Assembly (NCBI GenBank): GCA_965279355.1
Contig: OZ257155.1
Location: 2,232,001 to 2,296,000, forward strand
Reading direction: 5' to 3'
From: G965279355 sp965279355
GTDB taxonomy: Bacteria > Pseudomonadota > Alphaproteobacteria > CACIAM-22H2
Length of the DNA: 64,000 nucleotides
Of the stretch, positions 48,321 through 56,396 are shown one piece after another (the stretch's first letter is position 1; each line of letters starts with the position of its first letter). Under the pieces are notes generated by a model, which saw only the letters and a program-made list of their open reading frames with translations, did no database searches and was not told the DNA's origin. The position numbers were made by a program, and so were the translations under genes.

Positions 48321-49190
48321 ATGAAGACAATCGGAGTGATCGGCGCGGGGCAGATGGGCAGCGGCATCGCGCATGTCTGCGCCCTCTCGGGCCTCGATGT
48401 GAAGCTTGTCGACGCCAACGCGGAAGCCCTGCCGAAAGCCATCGCCAACATCACGGCCAACATCGAGCGGCAGGTTTCGCGCGGTAAGGTGAGGGCCGAG
48501 GACAAGACCGCCGCGATGAGCCGCATCGCGACGGGCACCGATTTCACCCTGTTCAAGGATTGCGACCTCGTCATCGAGGCGGCGACCGAGAACGAGCAGG
48601 TGAAGCGCGAAGTCTTCAAGAAGCTCTGCCCGCATCTCAAGCCCGAGGCGCTGATTGCCACCAACACCTCGTCGATCTCGATCACCCGCCTCGCGGCCGT
48701 GACCGACCGTCCGGCGAAGTTCATTGGCATGCACTTCATGAACCCGGTGCCGGTGATGCAGTTGGTCGAGCTGATCCGCGGCATCGCGACGGCCGAAGAC
48801 ACCTTCAAGACCGTCAAGGAACTGACGGTGAAGCTCGGCAAATCTGCCGCGACGTCCGAAGACTTTCCGGCCTTTATCGTCAACCGCATCCTGCTGCCGA
48901 TGATTAACGAAGCCGTCTATACGCTGTACGAAGGTGTCGGCAACGTTGAATCGATTGATATGGCGATGAAGCTCGGGGCCAATCATCCGATGGGCCCGCT
49001 CGAGCTCGCCGATTTCATCGGCCTCGATACCTGCCTCGCGGTAATGCACGTCCTTTATGAAGGGCTTGCCGATTCCAAGTACCGGCCCTGCCCGCTGCTG
49101 GTGAAATATGTCGAGGCCGGCTGGCTCGGTCGCAAGGCCAAGCGCGGCTTCTACGACTATTCAGGCGAGAAGCCGGTCCCGACGCGCTAG
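48321..49190 (+). CDS. 3-hydroxybutyryl-CoA dehydrogenase
   Basis: A 289-residue 3-hydroxyacyl-CoA dehydrogenase. NAD motif GVIGAGQMGSGIAHVCALSG at the N-terminus, catalytic region NTSSISITRLA and FIGMHFMNPVPVMQLVELI with the catalytic His, then the dimerisation domain (GANHPMGPLELADFIGLD). Short-chain type, also called Hbd or PaaH. It follows etfA by 29 bases, linking the ETF to beta-oxidation or polyhydroxybutyrate metabolism. Its stop overlaps the convergent channel gene by four bases. Confidence 0.93.
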   Translation: MKTIGVIGAGQMGSGIAHVCALSGLDVKLVDANAEALPKAIANITANIERQVSRGKVRAEDKTAAMSRIATGTDFTLFKDCDLVIEAATENEQVKREVFKKLCPHLKPEALIATNTSSISITRLAAVTDRPAKFIGMHFMNPVPVMQLVELIRGIATAEDTFKTVKELTVKLGKSAATSEDFPAFIVNRILLPMINEAVYTLYEGVGNVESIDMAMKLGANHPMGPLELADFIGLDTCLAVMHVLYEGLADSKYRPCPLLVKYVEAGWLGRKAKRGFYDYSGEKPVPTR

Positions 49191-50335
49191 ACAACCGTCG
49201 CGTTCGCGGCCTGACGCCGCCGGGCTTCGGCCTCGATCGTCTGCACCAGTGTCGGATGCTGGGCCGCGACCTGATAGAAGTCCGCGACATTCAGCAGCAG
49301 GAGCGTGCACGGGCACGTGGTGATCGCATCGGCCGACCGCGGCCGGCGATCCAGCAGTGCCATTTCCCCAAAGAACGCGCCGTCGCGCAGAACCACGGGA
49401 CGCGAGAGCCTGATCTCGACTTCGCCTGAGACGATGAAATACATCGCATCGGCCGGTCCGCCCTTGCGCAGGACAATTGAGCCCTTGGGATAATTGCGCG
49501 AACGCAGACGGCCGACGATATCCGAAATTGCGATTGCGCCCAGATCGGCGAAGAACGGCACCTTGGTCACCAGTTCCCAAATGCGCACGAACTCGCGGCG
49601 CTTTACTTCCTCGGCGAACCCGTTGGCGAGAATACCGGCGAGGAGCGCCAGCACGCAGATCCCGGCGATCATCAGAATGCCGCCGATGATGCGACCGATG
49701 CCGGTCTGCGGGATCACATCGCCGTAGCCGGTTGTCGTCAGGGTCGCAATTGCCCACCACAGCGACGCCGGAATACTGCCGAACTGGGTCGGCTGCAGTT
49801 CTCCCTCGACGAAATGCACGAGTGTGGCGGCGGACAGAAGCGTCACAAAAAAGAGGACCGTCACGGCGGTGATCTGCGAGCGCTCGTTCGCCACCACGCG
49901 GGCGATCAGTCCGACGCCATGTGCATGCGTGGCGATTTTCAGGACCCACAGCAGGACAAAGACCGCGGCCGAATCGGCGCCCAGGCGCGCGCCGCCGGAA
50001 ATGACGGTCAGGGCCGGCACGATCGCGAGCAGATCGATGATCCCTTCCCACGACACCATCCAGCGCAGCCGAGCCTTCAGGTCGCCGATATCGCTCAAAT
50101 GCGGCGCTTCCGGCGCAATCCACAGCCGGACGAGATATTCGATCAACGACAGAAAGGCGACCGCCCCTGTGAGGAATGCCGCCCAGAGGCGCGCCGTCGA
50201 CGATATCGCATCGAGCGTCCCGATGGAGACGGCGGCGATCCCGATCAGAATCAGCCCAATCTCGGCGGCTCGCGTCCGGCGCGCGATTGCGCTGGAATTG
50301 TCGTCATCGAGGATTTCGAAAACCCTGGCGCGCAC
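49187..50335 (-). CDS. Cyclic-nucleotide-gated potassium channel
   Basis: A 382-residue channel of the MloK1 type. Six membrane segments from ~25 to 245; the selectivity filter TTTGYGDVIP is at about residues 200-209. The S4 region (about 124-147) carries only Lys133 and Arg146, so voltage sensing should be weak. The C-terminal cyclic-nucleotide-binding domain (~270-375) has GSIVLRKGGPADAMYFIVSG and the phosphate cassette FFGEMALLDRRPRSA. The start at 50335 could be shortened by a few residues. Confidence 0.92.
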   Translation of the reverse strand: MRARVFEILDDDNSSAIARRTRAAEIGLILIGIAAVSIGTLDAISSTARLWAAFLTGAVAFLSLIEYLVRLWIAPEAPHLSDIGDLKARLRWMVSWEGIIDLLAIVPALTVISGGARLGADSAAVFVLLWVLKIATHAHGVGLIARVVANERSQITAVTVLFFVTLLSAATLVHFVEGELQPTQFGSIPASLWWAIATLTTTGYGDVIPQTGIGRIIGGILMIAGICVLALLAGILANGFAEEVKRREFVRIWELVTKVPFFADLGAIAISDIVGRLRSRNYPKGSIVLRKGGPADAMYFIVSGEVEIRLSRPVVLRDGAFFGEMALLDRRPRSADAITTCPCTLLLLNVADFYQVAAQHPTLVQTIEAEARRRQAANATVV

Positions 50336-50412
50336 AGCCCCTCCGGCGGTCGTTACAGTCTCTTAGCCCGTCGGCGAGAGTGGGCCAAGGACGATAACAA
50401 CCCGGCCCTTCG

Positions 50413-51561
50413 TCAGCGTGCGCCGGGCGCGGTTCGGACAATCCGCAGAATCTTGTCGTCGCCCTCTTTGGGCTGGCCGCGGCCATCGCGATTGTTGGTG
50501 AGAACGTAGAGCGCGCCGTCCGGTCCGGCGACGACATCGCGCAACCGGCCATACATCCCTTCGCCGCTATTGCGCATGAACAGGCGTTCGACGCTGGCGG
50601 CCCGCCAGACATTCTCCTGCCGCTCCACGCGAATGCGCACCAGCGCCTGACTGCGCAGGGTGGCGACATAGAGATCGCCCTGCCAGAACGCCATGCCGCT
50701 CGGCGGCACCGAACTCTCCGGCCAGGCGACAATGGGATCGATCAGTCCGGTCTGCCGCACAGCACCCACGGCGCGCGGCCAGCCGTAATTGCCGCCACGG
50801 GTCAACACATTGACCTCATCCCAGGCGCGCAGGCCGAGATCGCCCGACGGCCCATGCTCGGACCCGAACATCTGGCCGGTTTCGGGGTGCCAAGTAAACC
50901 CCTGCACATTGCGATGACCAAGTGTATAGAGCGGCGCGTTCGGAAATGGGTTGTCCGCCGGTATCCCGCCATCGACCGTCAGCCGCAGGACCTTGCCGGC
51001 CAGACCGTTCTGCTGCGCGCGCTGCGGATCGCCTGCATCGCCGGTGCCGATATAAAGATAACCGTCGGGACCGAAAGCAAGCCGGCCGCCATCGTGAAAC
51101 CGGGCACCGGGGATTCCATCGAGGATGAGCCGGTCGAATGTCAGCGCATTGCCGTCCATAACCAGGCGGATGACCCGGTTGGTCAGTGCGCCGCCGTCAC
51201 CGCGTACCGTCAGCATTGCGTAGACCTGTGGCGGCGATGGAAAGCGCGGATGCACGGCAAGCCCCATCAAGCCGGCTTCGCCTGTCTGCGCCACCTCGAT
51301 CACCACGGCGGGTTGCGCCAACAACCGTCCTTGCTCGATCACACGGAGGCGACCCGGCCGTTCGGAGACCAGCGCGCGTTCGCCGGGGAGAAAGGCCAGC
51401 GCCCAAGGGGTATCGAGACCACCGACAAACGTGGTCACCGCGAGGCCGGGCGGCTCCGCGACATACCGGTCGTCGGTGGCCTGCGGCCTGACACCGACCT
51501 GCGGCTGCGCCAAAACCGGCGACGCCACCAGGGCAAGAAGGAGAGTCGCCAGTATTCGCAT
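50413..51561 (-). CDS. PQQ-dependent sugar dehydrogenase-like protein (glucose/sorbosone dehydrogenase family)
   Basis: A 382-residue secreted beta-propeller. Signal peptide MRILATLLLALVASPVLA, then blade motifs: TPWALAFLPGERALVSERPG, GLMGLAVHPRF, HDGGRLAFGPDGYLYIGTGD, RNVQGFTWHPETGQMFGSEHG, and YVLTNNRDGRG near the end. This is the YliI/Asd group, which oxidises aldose sugars with PQQ and passes electrons to a cytochrome. A cytochrome c gene lies 0.57 kb away on the same strand and may accept them. True substrate unknown. Confidence 0.9.
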   Translation of the reverse strand: MRILATLLLALVASPVLAQPQVGVRPQATDDRYVAEPPGLAVTTFVGGLDTPWALAFLPGERALVSERPGRLRVIEQGRLLAQPAVVIEVAQTGEAGLMGLAVHPRFPSPPQVYAMLTVRGDGGALTNRVIRLVMDGNALTFDRLILDGIPGARFHDGGRLAFGPDGYLYIGTGDAGDPQRAQQNGLAGKVLRLTVDGGIPADNPFPNAPLYTLGHRNVQGFTWHPETGQMFGSEHGPSGDLGLRAWDEVNVLTRGGNYGWPRAVGAVRQTGLIDPIVAWPESSVPPSGMAFWQGDLYVATLRSQALVRIRVERQENVWRAASVERLFMRNSGEGMYGRLRDVVAGPDGALYVLTNNRDGRGQPKEGDDKILRIVRTAPGAR

Positions 51562-51678
51562 GGGCCTCTTTCTCCAATTGTCGCTCCAATCCTACATAAA
51601 CCGGAGACCGGGTCACCTGTCATCGAACCGTCACGCGACCGACTCTTGCCGGTCATCGAGGGGTTTCAGAGTAACGGC

Positions 51679-52131
51679 ATGGATGGTTCTTCGATTCGCA
51701 GAGATCCGCTGCTGGCCACCGGCACACCGGCAACGATCCGTCAGCTTGCCGCAGCCCTCATCGATGCGGGACATCGCCGGCTCGCGATCGTGACTCCGCG
51801 GGCGGGCACCGACGATGCGGCGCGCGCGACACTGGACGATCTGTGTGCGCTGACCTCCGCCGCGCGACTGCCGCCCGGACGCCTGATCAGTATCGAAGAC
51901 GGCCCCAACGGCACCGAGCGCGCCTTCTTTCAGATCTTCCGCGGCACGTTCTATCCAACCGGTCTGGTCTGCGCCAATGTTGCCACCGCTCAGGCGGCGG
52001 TCCAGAGCCTGCGCGGCCTTGGTTTCCGCGTTCCCGGCGAAATGTCTGTTCTCTGGATGGCGCCGCCGCGCCCGGAAGCGATGCGCCCTGTCGCAATGGC
52101 CGGCATCCAGCCCGCCATGGGGCCGGCCTAA
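51679..52131 (+). CDS. Isolated LacI-type effector-binding domain, no DNA-binding domain
   Basis: A 150-residue protein matching the C-terminal half of LacI/GalR regulators: ATIRQLAAALIDAGHRRLAIVTP, then PTGLVCANVATAQAAVQSLRGLGFRVPGEMSVLW. There is no HTH: the 117 bases upstream are too short for one and the rest is the antisense sugar dehydrogenase gene. ATG 51679 is the only good start; in-frame TTG 51646 is possible. It is either a remnant of a truncated regulator or a free small-molecule-binding protein. Its stop overlaps the cytochrome c stop by four bases. Confidence 0.6.
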   Translation: MDGSSIRRDPLLATGTPATIRQLAAALIDAGHRRLAIVTPRAGTDDAARATLDDLCALTSAARLPPGRLISIEDGPNGTERAFFQIFRGTFYPTGLVCANVATAQAAVQSLRGLGFRVPGEMSVLWMAPPRPEAMRPVAMAGIQPAMGPA

Positions 52132-52463
52132 CGAGCCGCTCGTCGCCGCGATTCGAAATAGACCAGCAGATCGGCGACATCCTGGCGGGAGAGTTGCGGA
52201 TCGGGCATCGGCGGATGCGGCCGGTTTAGAAAACCCTGGAGCCGCGCCTCGGTCATTGCCGGATCCCGCGCGAGCGCGTCGAAACTCGGGACGCTATCCA
52301 TCGCCGCCTGCCTCTGACCCTCGGCGACCAGATGGCAGTTGGCGCAGACGCGCAGGGCCAATGCCCGTCCAGCCTCAGGATCGCCGGGCGATTGCGCAGC
52401 AGACGGCGCAATACCGAGAAACAGAAGCAATAAGAAAAGCGCGGGACTACGAGCGTTGATCAT
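52128..52463 (-). CDS. Secreted monohaem cytochrome c
   Basis: A 111-residue class I cytochrome c. Signal peptide through about residue 23 (LFLLLLFLGIAPSAAQ), haem motif CANCH at residues 39-43, and a probable axial Met in RPHPPMPDPQLSRQD near 85. ATG 52463. Periplasmic. Likely partner: the PQQ-type sugar dehydrogenase or a terminal oxidase. The overlap with the convergent LacI-type gene is just the stop codons. Confidence 0.9.
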   Translation of the reverse strand: MINARSPALFLLLLFLGIAPSAAQSPGDPEAGRALALRVCANCHLVAEGQRQAAMDSVPSFDALARDPAMTEARLQGFLNRPHPPMPDPQLSRQDVADLLVYFESRRRAAR

Positions 52464-52537
52464 TTTTTACCTCAGCACCGCAGAGAACAACGTAAACCGC
52501 CCCTAAACGTTGCCGTTTCTCGCCAGGCAGCCGCATG

Positions 52538-53167
52538 TCAGCGTGCTGAAGCGGTCCTCTGCGGCGCCACTGGAGGCATGTAGTGCCGCACCAGAGCCGC
52601 GGCGCTGTCGGAGTTCCAGTCGGCGATCCCCTCAAGCCGTCCTGCCTCACGGCCCTCCTTGTCGATCAGCACCGTCGTTGGCAGTCCACGGACGCCGAAC
52701 GTGCGCATCGATGCACCGGACCGGTCGAGATAGACCGGCAGCTTCGCAAGCCCGAGACGCTCGACAAACGGCTTCACGATGCTTTGCCCCTCGCGGTCTA
52801 CCGAAAGCGCGATGACCGTGAACTGATCGCTGCCGAGCTTGGCGTGCAGCTTCTCCAGTGACGGCATCTCCTCGACGCACGGGACGCACCATGTGGCCCA
52901 GAAGTTCAGCAGCACCACCTTCCCTTTGAAATCGGCAAGCCTCCGCGCCTGACCATCGGCATCGGTGAAGGTCAGATCAGGCGCATCGGCCGGCGGCTGT
53001 TTCGTCTGAAAGGCCTGGATCTGGCCGCGAAACGCGGGCGGTGCATCCGATGTCCCGAAATCTACGCCGAAGAAGATGGCCGTTGCCGCGGCGGCGGCGA
53101 CAACCCCCGCCCCCCAGAAAACCTTCCGGCGCAGCACGGCAAAAGCGGAAAATCGGCCCAGAATCAT
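52538..53167 (-). CDS. TlpA-family membrane-anchored thiol-disulfide oxidoreductase
   Basis: A 209-residue protein with one N-terminal membrane helix (residues ~17-37) and a periplasmic thioredoxin fold: LNFWATWCVPCVEEMPSLE with the redox CVPC motif near residue 95, and the cis-Pro segment GVRGLPTTVLID near 165. TlpA/ResA-type reductants maintain apocytochrome c or CuA cysteines. The nearby cytochrome c fits this. It is divergent from argH across 87 bases. Confidence 0.92.
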   Translation of the reverse strand: MILGRFSAFAVLRRKVFWGAGVVAAAAATAIFFGVDFGTSDAPPAFRGQIQAFQTKQPPADAPDLTFTDADGQARRLADFKGKVVLLNFWATWCVPCVEEMPSLEKLHAKLGSDQFTVIALSVDREGQSIVKPFVERLGLAKLPVYLDRSGASMRTFGVRGLPTTVLIDKEGREAGRLEGIADWNSDSAAALVRHYMPPVAPQRTASAR

Positions 53168-53254
53168 AGGTGTGCCCTGTTTGGGACTGTCCTATAACAT
53201 AGGCCTGCCGGTGGCCAGAACACCCCGGCAATTCTGCCGGAGAGTCCCGTTTTC
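53168..53254. promoter_or_regulatory. Divergent tlpA-like/argH intergenic region
   Basis: This 87-base gap serves both genes. CCTATAACATAGG (53191-53203) is a 5-bp inverted repeat with a 3-base centre and contains TATAAC, a -10-like hexamer usable in the argH direction; a matching -35 is poor. GGAGAG is near the argH start. Confidence 0.35.
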
Positions 53255-54700
53255 ATGCCTTCCAGCCGCAAAAAAAAGGTCGGCACCGCTTCCGTCCGCA
53301 CCGGCGCACGCTCGAATAGCATGTGGGGCGGGCGCTTTGCCGACCGCCCGTCCGAGATCCTGGAACAGATCAACGCCTCCATCGACGTCGACAAACGCCT
53401 TTATGCGCAGGACATTGCTGCGTCGCAGGCGCATGCGGCCATGCTGGTCCGCCGCAAGATCGTCTCGGCGAAAGACGGCGCCGCCATCCGGCGCGGGCTG
53501 CAGCGTATCCTGGGCGAAATCGAATCCGGGCGCTTCCGGTTCCAGAAATCGCTGGAGGACATCCATCTCAACATCGAATCGCGTCTCGCCGAGCTGATCG
53601 GCCCGGCCGCCGGTCGGCTGCACACCGCGCGCTCACGCAACGATCAGGTGGCGGTCGATTTCCGGCTCTGGGTCCGTGACACGATCGATGCGCTCGATAC
53701 CGGAATGGCCGCGCTGCAACGCGCCCTGCTCGACAAGGCGGATCGCCACGCCGGGACCATCATGCCCGGCTTCACGCATCTGCAGCCGGCGCAACCGGTG
53801 ACGTTCGGCCATCACCTGCTGGCCTATGTCGAAATGGTCGGGCGCGATCGCAGTCGGCTCGCCGACTGCCGCAAGCGGGTGAATGAATCGCCACTCGGCG
53901 CCGCGGCCCTCGCCGGCACATCATTCCCGATCGACCGCGCCTTCACCGCGAAGGCGCTGGGCTTCGATCGGCCGATGGCCAACTCGCTGGATGCGGTTTC
54001 GGCGCGCGACTTCGCCATCGAGTTCCTGGCCGCCGGCTCGATGTCAGCCCTGCATCTGTCACGGCTGGCCGAAGAGCTGGTGCTGTGGACCACGCCGCAA
54101 TTCGGCTTCGTGCGCCTGTCCGATGCCTTCACCACCGGCAGTTCCATCATGCCGCAGAAGCGCAATCCCGACGGCGCAGAGCTGGTGCGCGCCAAGACGG
54201 GGCGCCTGCTCGGCTCGCTGATCGGTCTCGCCGTGGTGATGAAGGGGCTGCCGCTCGCCTATTCGAAGGACATGCAGGAAGACAAGGAACGTGTCTTCGC
54301 CGCGGCCGATGCCCTCGATCTGTCGCTGGCGGCGGTGACCGCGATGATCTCAGATATGAAGGTGAACGCGGAGGCGATGCGCAAGGCCGCGACATCCGGC
54401 TTCTCCACCGCCACCGATCTCGCCGATTGGCTGGTGCGCGCGGCGGGCCTGCCGTTCCGTGAGGCCCATCACGTTACCGGTCGCATCGTGAAGCTGGCGG
54501 AAACCAAAGGCCGTGAGCTTGAGGACCTGTCACTGGACGATATGCGTGGCATCGACAAGCGGATCGACCGCCGTGTGTTCGGCGTGCTGAGTGTCGAGAA
54601 ATCGGTTGCCAGCCGCACCAGCTTCGGCGGCACCGCCCCCGCCAATGTTCGCCGCGCGGCCAGCGATGCGCGGCGGCGTTTCCTGCGGGGACCCAAATGA
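53255..54700 (+). CDS. argH: Argininosuccinate lyase
   Basis: A 481-residue fumarase/aspartase-superfamily enzyme that releases arginine and fumarate. MWGGRFADRPSEILEQINAS near residue 23, TARSRNDQVAVDFRLW, HLQPAQPVTFGHHLLAY with catalytic His, and the signature GSSIMPQKRNPDG near 295. The first ~22 basic residues are an extension over the usual start (MWGGRF), possibly a long leader; the family length is about 460. Leads the argH-lipoprotein-lysA run. Confidence 0.95.
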   Translation: MPSSRKKKVGTASVRTGARSNSMWGGRFADRPSEILEQINASIDVDKRLYAQDIAASQAHAAMLVRRKIVSAKDGAAIRRGLQRILGEIESGRFRFQKSLEDIHLNIESRLAELIGPAAGRLHTARSRNDQVAVDFRLWVRDTIDALDTGMAALQRALLDKADRHAGTIMPGFTHLQPAQPVTFGHHLLAYVEMVGRDRSRLADCRKRVNESPLGAAALAGTSFPIDRAFTAKALGFDRPMANSLDAVSARDFAIEFLAAGSMSALHLSRLAEELVLWTTPQFGFVRLSDAFTTGSSIMPQKRNPDGAELVRAKTGRLLGSLIGLAVVMKGLPLAYSKDMQEDKERVFAAADALDLSLAAVTAMISDMKVNAEAMRKAATSGFSTATDLADWLVRAAGLPFREAHHVTGRIVKLAETKGRELEDLSLDDMRGIDKRIDRRVFGVLSVEKSVASRTSFGGTAPANVRRAASDARRRFLRGPK

Positions 54701-54948
54701 ATCGACGCGCCGCAATTCTCGCAATCGGCCTCATGGCCGTCACGTTGGGCGGCTGCGGCCGGAAAAGCGAGCCGGAGCGGCCACCGGGCGCCGACCCGCT
54801 GGCCCCTCGACGCTATCCTGTCGATCGCAGCCAACCGCCGCAGCCCAATGATGCGCCGCTCCCGGAGCAGGGTCCGCTGCCGACCCGCCCCGTCGAACCG
54901 CCGTTCGGACAACAACAGCAGCAGAATTCGCCATTCCTTTATCGATGA
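54697..54948 (+). CDS. Small LptM-like lipoprotein
   Basis: An 83-residue lipoprotein. Signal MNRRAAILAIGLMAVTLGGC with lipobox LGGC, so Cys20 is lipidated; the mature part is Pro/Gln-rich (PFGQQQQQN) and unfolded-looking. Overlaps argH by ATGA and lysA by ATGA. LptM/YifL sits next to lysine-pathway genes in other proteobacteria and aids assembly of the LPS transporter. That role is inferred here. Confidence 0.82.
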   Translation: MNRRAAILAIGLMAVTLGGCGRKSEPERPPGADPLAPRRYPVDRSQPPQPNDAPLPEQGPLPTRPVEPPFGQQQQQNSPFLYR

Positions 54949-56324
54949 GCAACTTTCACTACAAGAACGGCGTGCTGCACGCCGAAGACGTTTCGCTCGA
55001 CAGCATTGCGGAAAAGGTCGGCACGCCGTGCTGGGTGTATTCCGCAAGCGCGCTTGAAGAACGCTACAAGACTTTCGCCGCCGCGTTCTCCGGCTTCGAT
55101 GCGACGATCTGCTATTCGGTGAAGGCCAATTCAAACCAGGCCGTGATCGCAACCTTCGCGAGGCTGGGGTCCGGCGCCGACGTCGTCTCGGTCGGCGAGC
55201 TGCATCGGGCCCGCGCCGCTGGCATTCCGCCGAAGAAGATCGTTTTCGCCGGTGTCGGCAAGACCGCCGACGAAATGGCGGCGGCTCTGAAGGTCGGCAT
55301 CCTGCAGTTCAATGTGGAATCCGAACCTGAACTGCGGCTGCTGTCGCGCGTCGCCACCCGCCTGAAGAAAAAGGCGCCGGTGACGTTGCGCGTGAATCCG
55401 GATGTCGACGCGGAAACGCATCACAAGATCACCACCGGTAAAAAGGAAAACAAGTTCGGCATCGATATCGCGAATGCGCGGGAGATCGCGAAGCTCGCGG
55501 CGTCCCTCCCCGGCATCGAACTGCAGGGCTTGGCGGTGCATATCGGCTCGCAGATCACCGAGATCGATCCGTTCGCTGCCGCGTTTGCCCGGCTGGGCGA
55601 GCTCGCCAACACGCTGATCGCCGATGGACACCAATTGCACCGCCTCGATTTCGGCGGCGGGCTTGGCGTGACCTACGACAGCGAATCGCCCCCGCCGCTC
55701 GAGATCAGCGCGAATGCCAACAACAGCTATGTCGGTGCCGTGCGCGGTGCGCTCGACCTGCTGCCGAATCGCGGCAAGGGGATCGGCATCATCTTCGAGC
55801 CCGGCCGCTGGCTGGTGGCCAAGGCCGGAATTCTGCTGACGCGGGTCAATTTCACCAAAGTCGGCAGCGACAAGAGCTTCGTCATCGTCGATGCCGCGAT
55901 GAACGACCTGATTCGCCCGACGCTGTATGAATCCTTCCATCGCATCCGCCCGGTGCGGGAGGCGAAACCGGATACCGCGACGACCGCGGTCGATGTCGTG
56001 GGGCCGGTCTGCGAGACGGGCGACTATTTCGCGCTCGATCGCGCGCTCCCGGCTTTGGCCGAAGGGGCCCTGGTCGCGGTCGAGGACACCGGCGCCTATG
56101 GCGCGACCATGTCATCGACCTACAACACGCGACCGCTGGCCCCGGAATTGCTTGTTAAACAGGCGAAATTCGCCGCGGTCCGGCCGCGTCAAAGCCTCGC
56201 CACATTGATCGGGTTGGATCGACTGCCGCCCTGGCTGGGCAAGTCCTCCAGAAGCCGCAAACAGCCGAAAAAAGGCGTTTCGCGTCAGGTGGGTAAGGCA
56301 AAAAAGGGGCGCCGCAAAAGTTGA
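54945..56324 (+). CDS. lysA: Diaminopimelate decarboxylase
   Basis: A 459-residue fold-III PLP enzyme, last step of lysine synthesis. PLP Lys60 in TICYSVKANSNQ, HIGSQITEIDPF, the glycine-rich FGGGLGVTYD, EPGRWLVAKAGILL, and the active-site CETGDYFALDRALP near residue 350. The last ~35 residues are a strongly basic tail (QPKKGVSRQ, KKGRRKS) absent from most LysA. ATGA overlap with the lipoprotein shows coupling. Confidence 0.94.
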   Translation: MSNFHYKNGVLHAEDVSLDSIAEKVGTPCWVYSASALEERYKTFAAAFSGFDATICYSVKANSNQAVIATFARLGSGADVVSVGELHRARAAGIPPKKIVFAGVGKTADEMAAALKVGILQFNVESEPELRLLSRVATRLKKKAPVTLRVNPDVDAETHHKITTGKKENKFGIDIANAREIAKLAASLPGIELQGLAVHIGSQITEIDPFAAAFARLGELANTLIADGHQLHRLDFGGGLGVTYDSESPPPLEISANANNSYVGAVRGALDLLPNRGKGIGIIFEPGRWLVAKAGILLTRVNFTKVGSDKSFVIVDAAMNDLIRPTLYESFHRIRPVREAKPDTATTAVDVVGPVCETGDYFALDRALPALAEGALVAVEDTGAYGATMSSTYNTRPLAPELLVKQAKFAAVRPRQSLATLIGLDRLPPWLGKSSRSRKQPKKGVSRQVGKAKKGRRKS

Positions 56325-56396
56325 TCCGGGCGGGATAGACCGGGCCCCCGCCTTAAGGCAGACTTGGTTTGTTACGTTTGTGAGTCGGAGTATCGA

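Noticed and set aside
50854..51678. Upstream part of a 425-residue plus-strand frame
   Set aside because: It is antisense to the sugar dehydrogenase and shows no LacI HTH; only the part from 51679 has family character.
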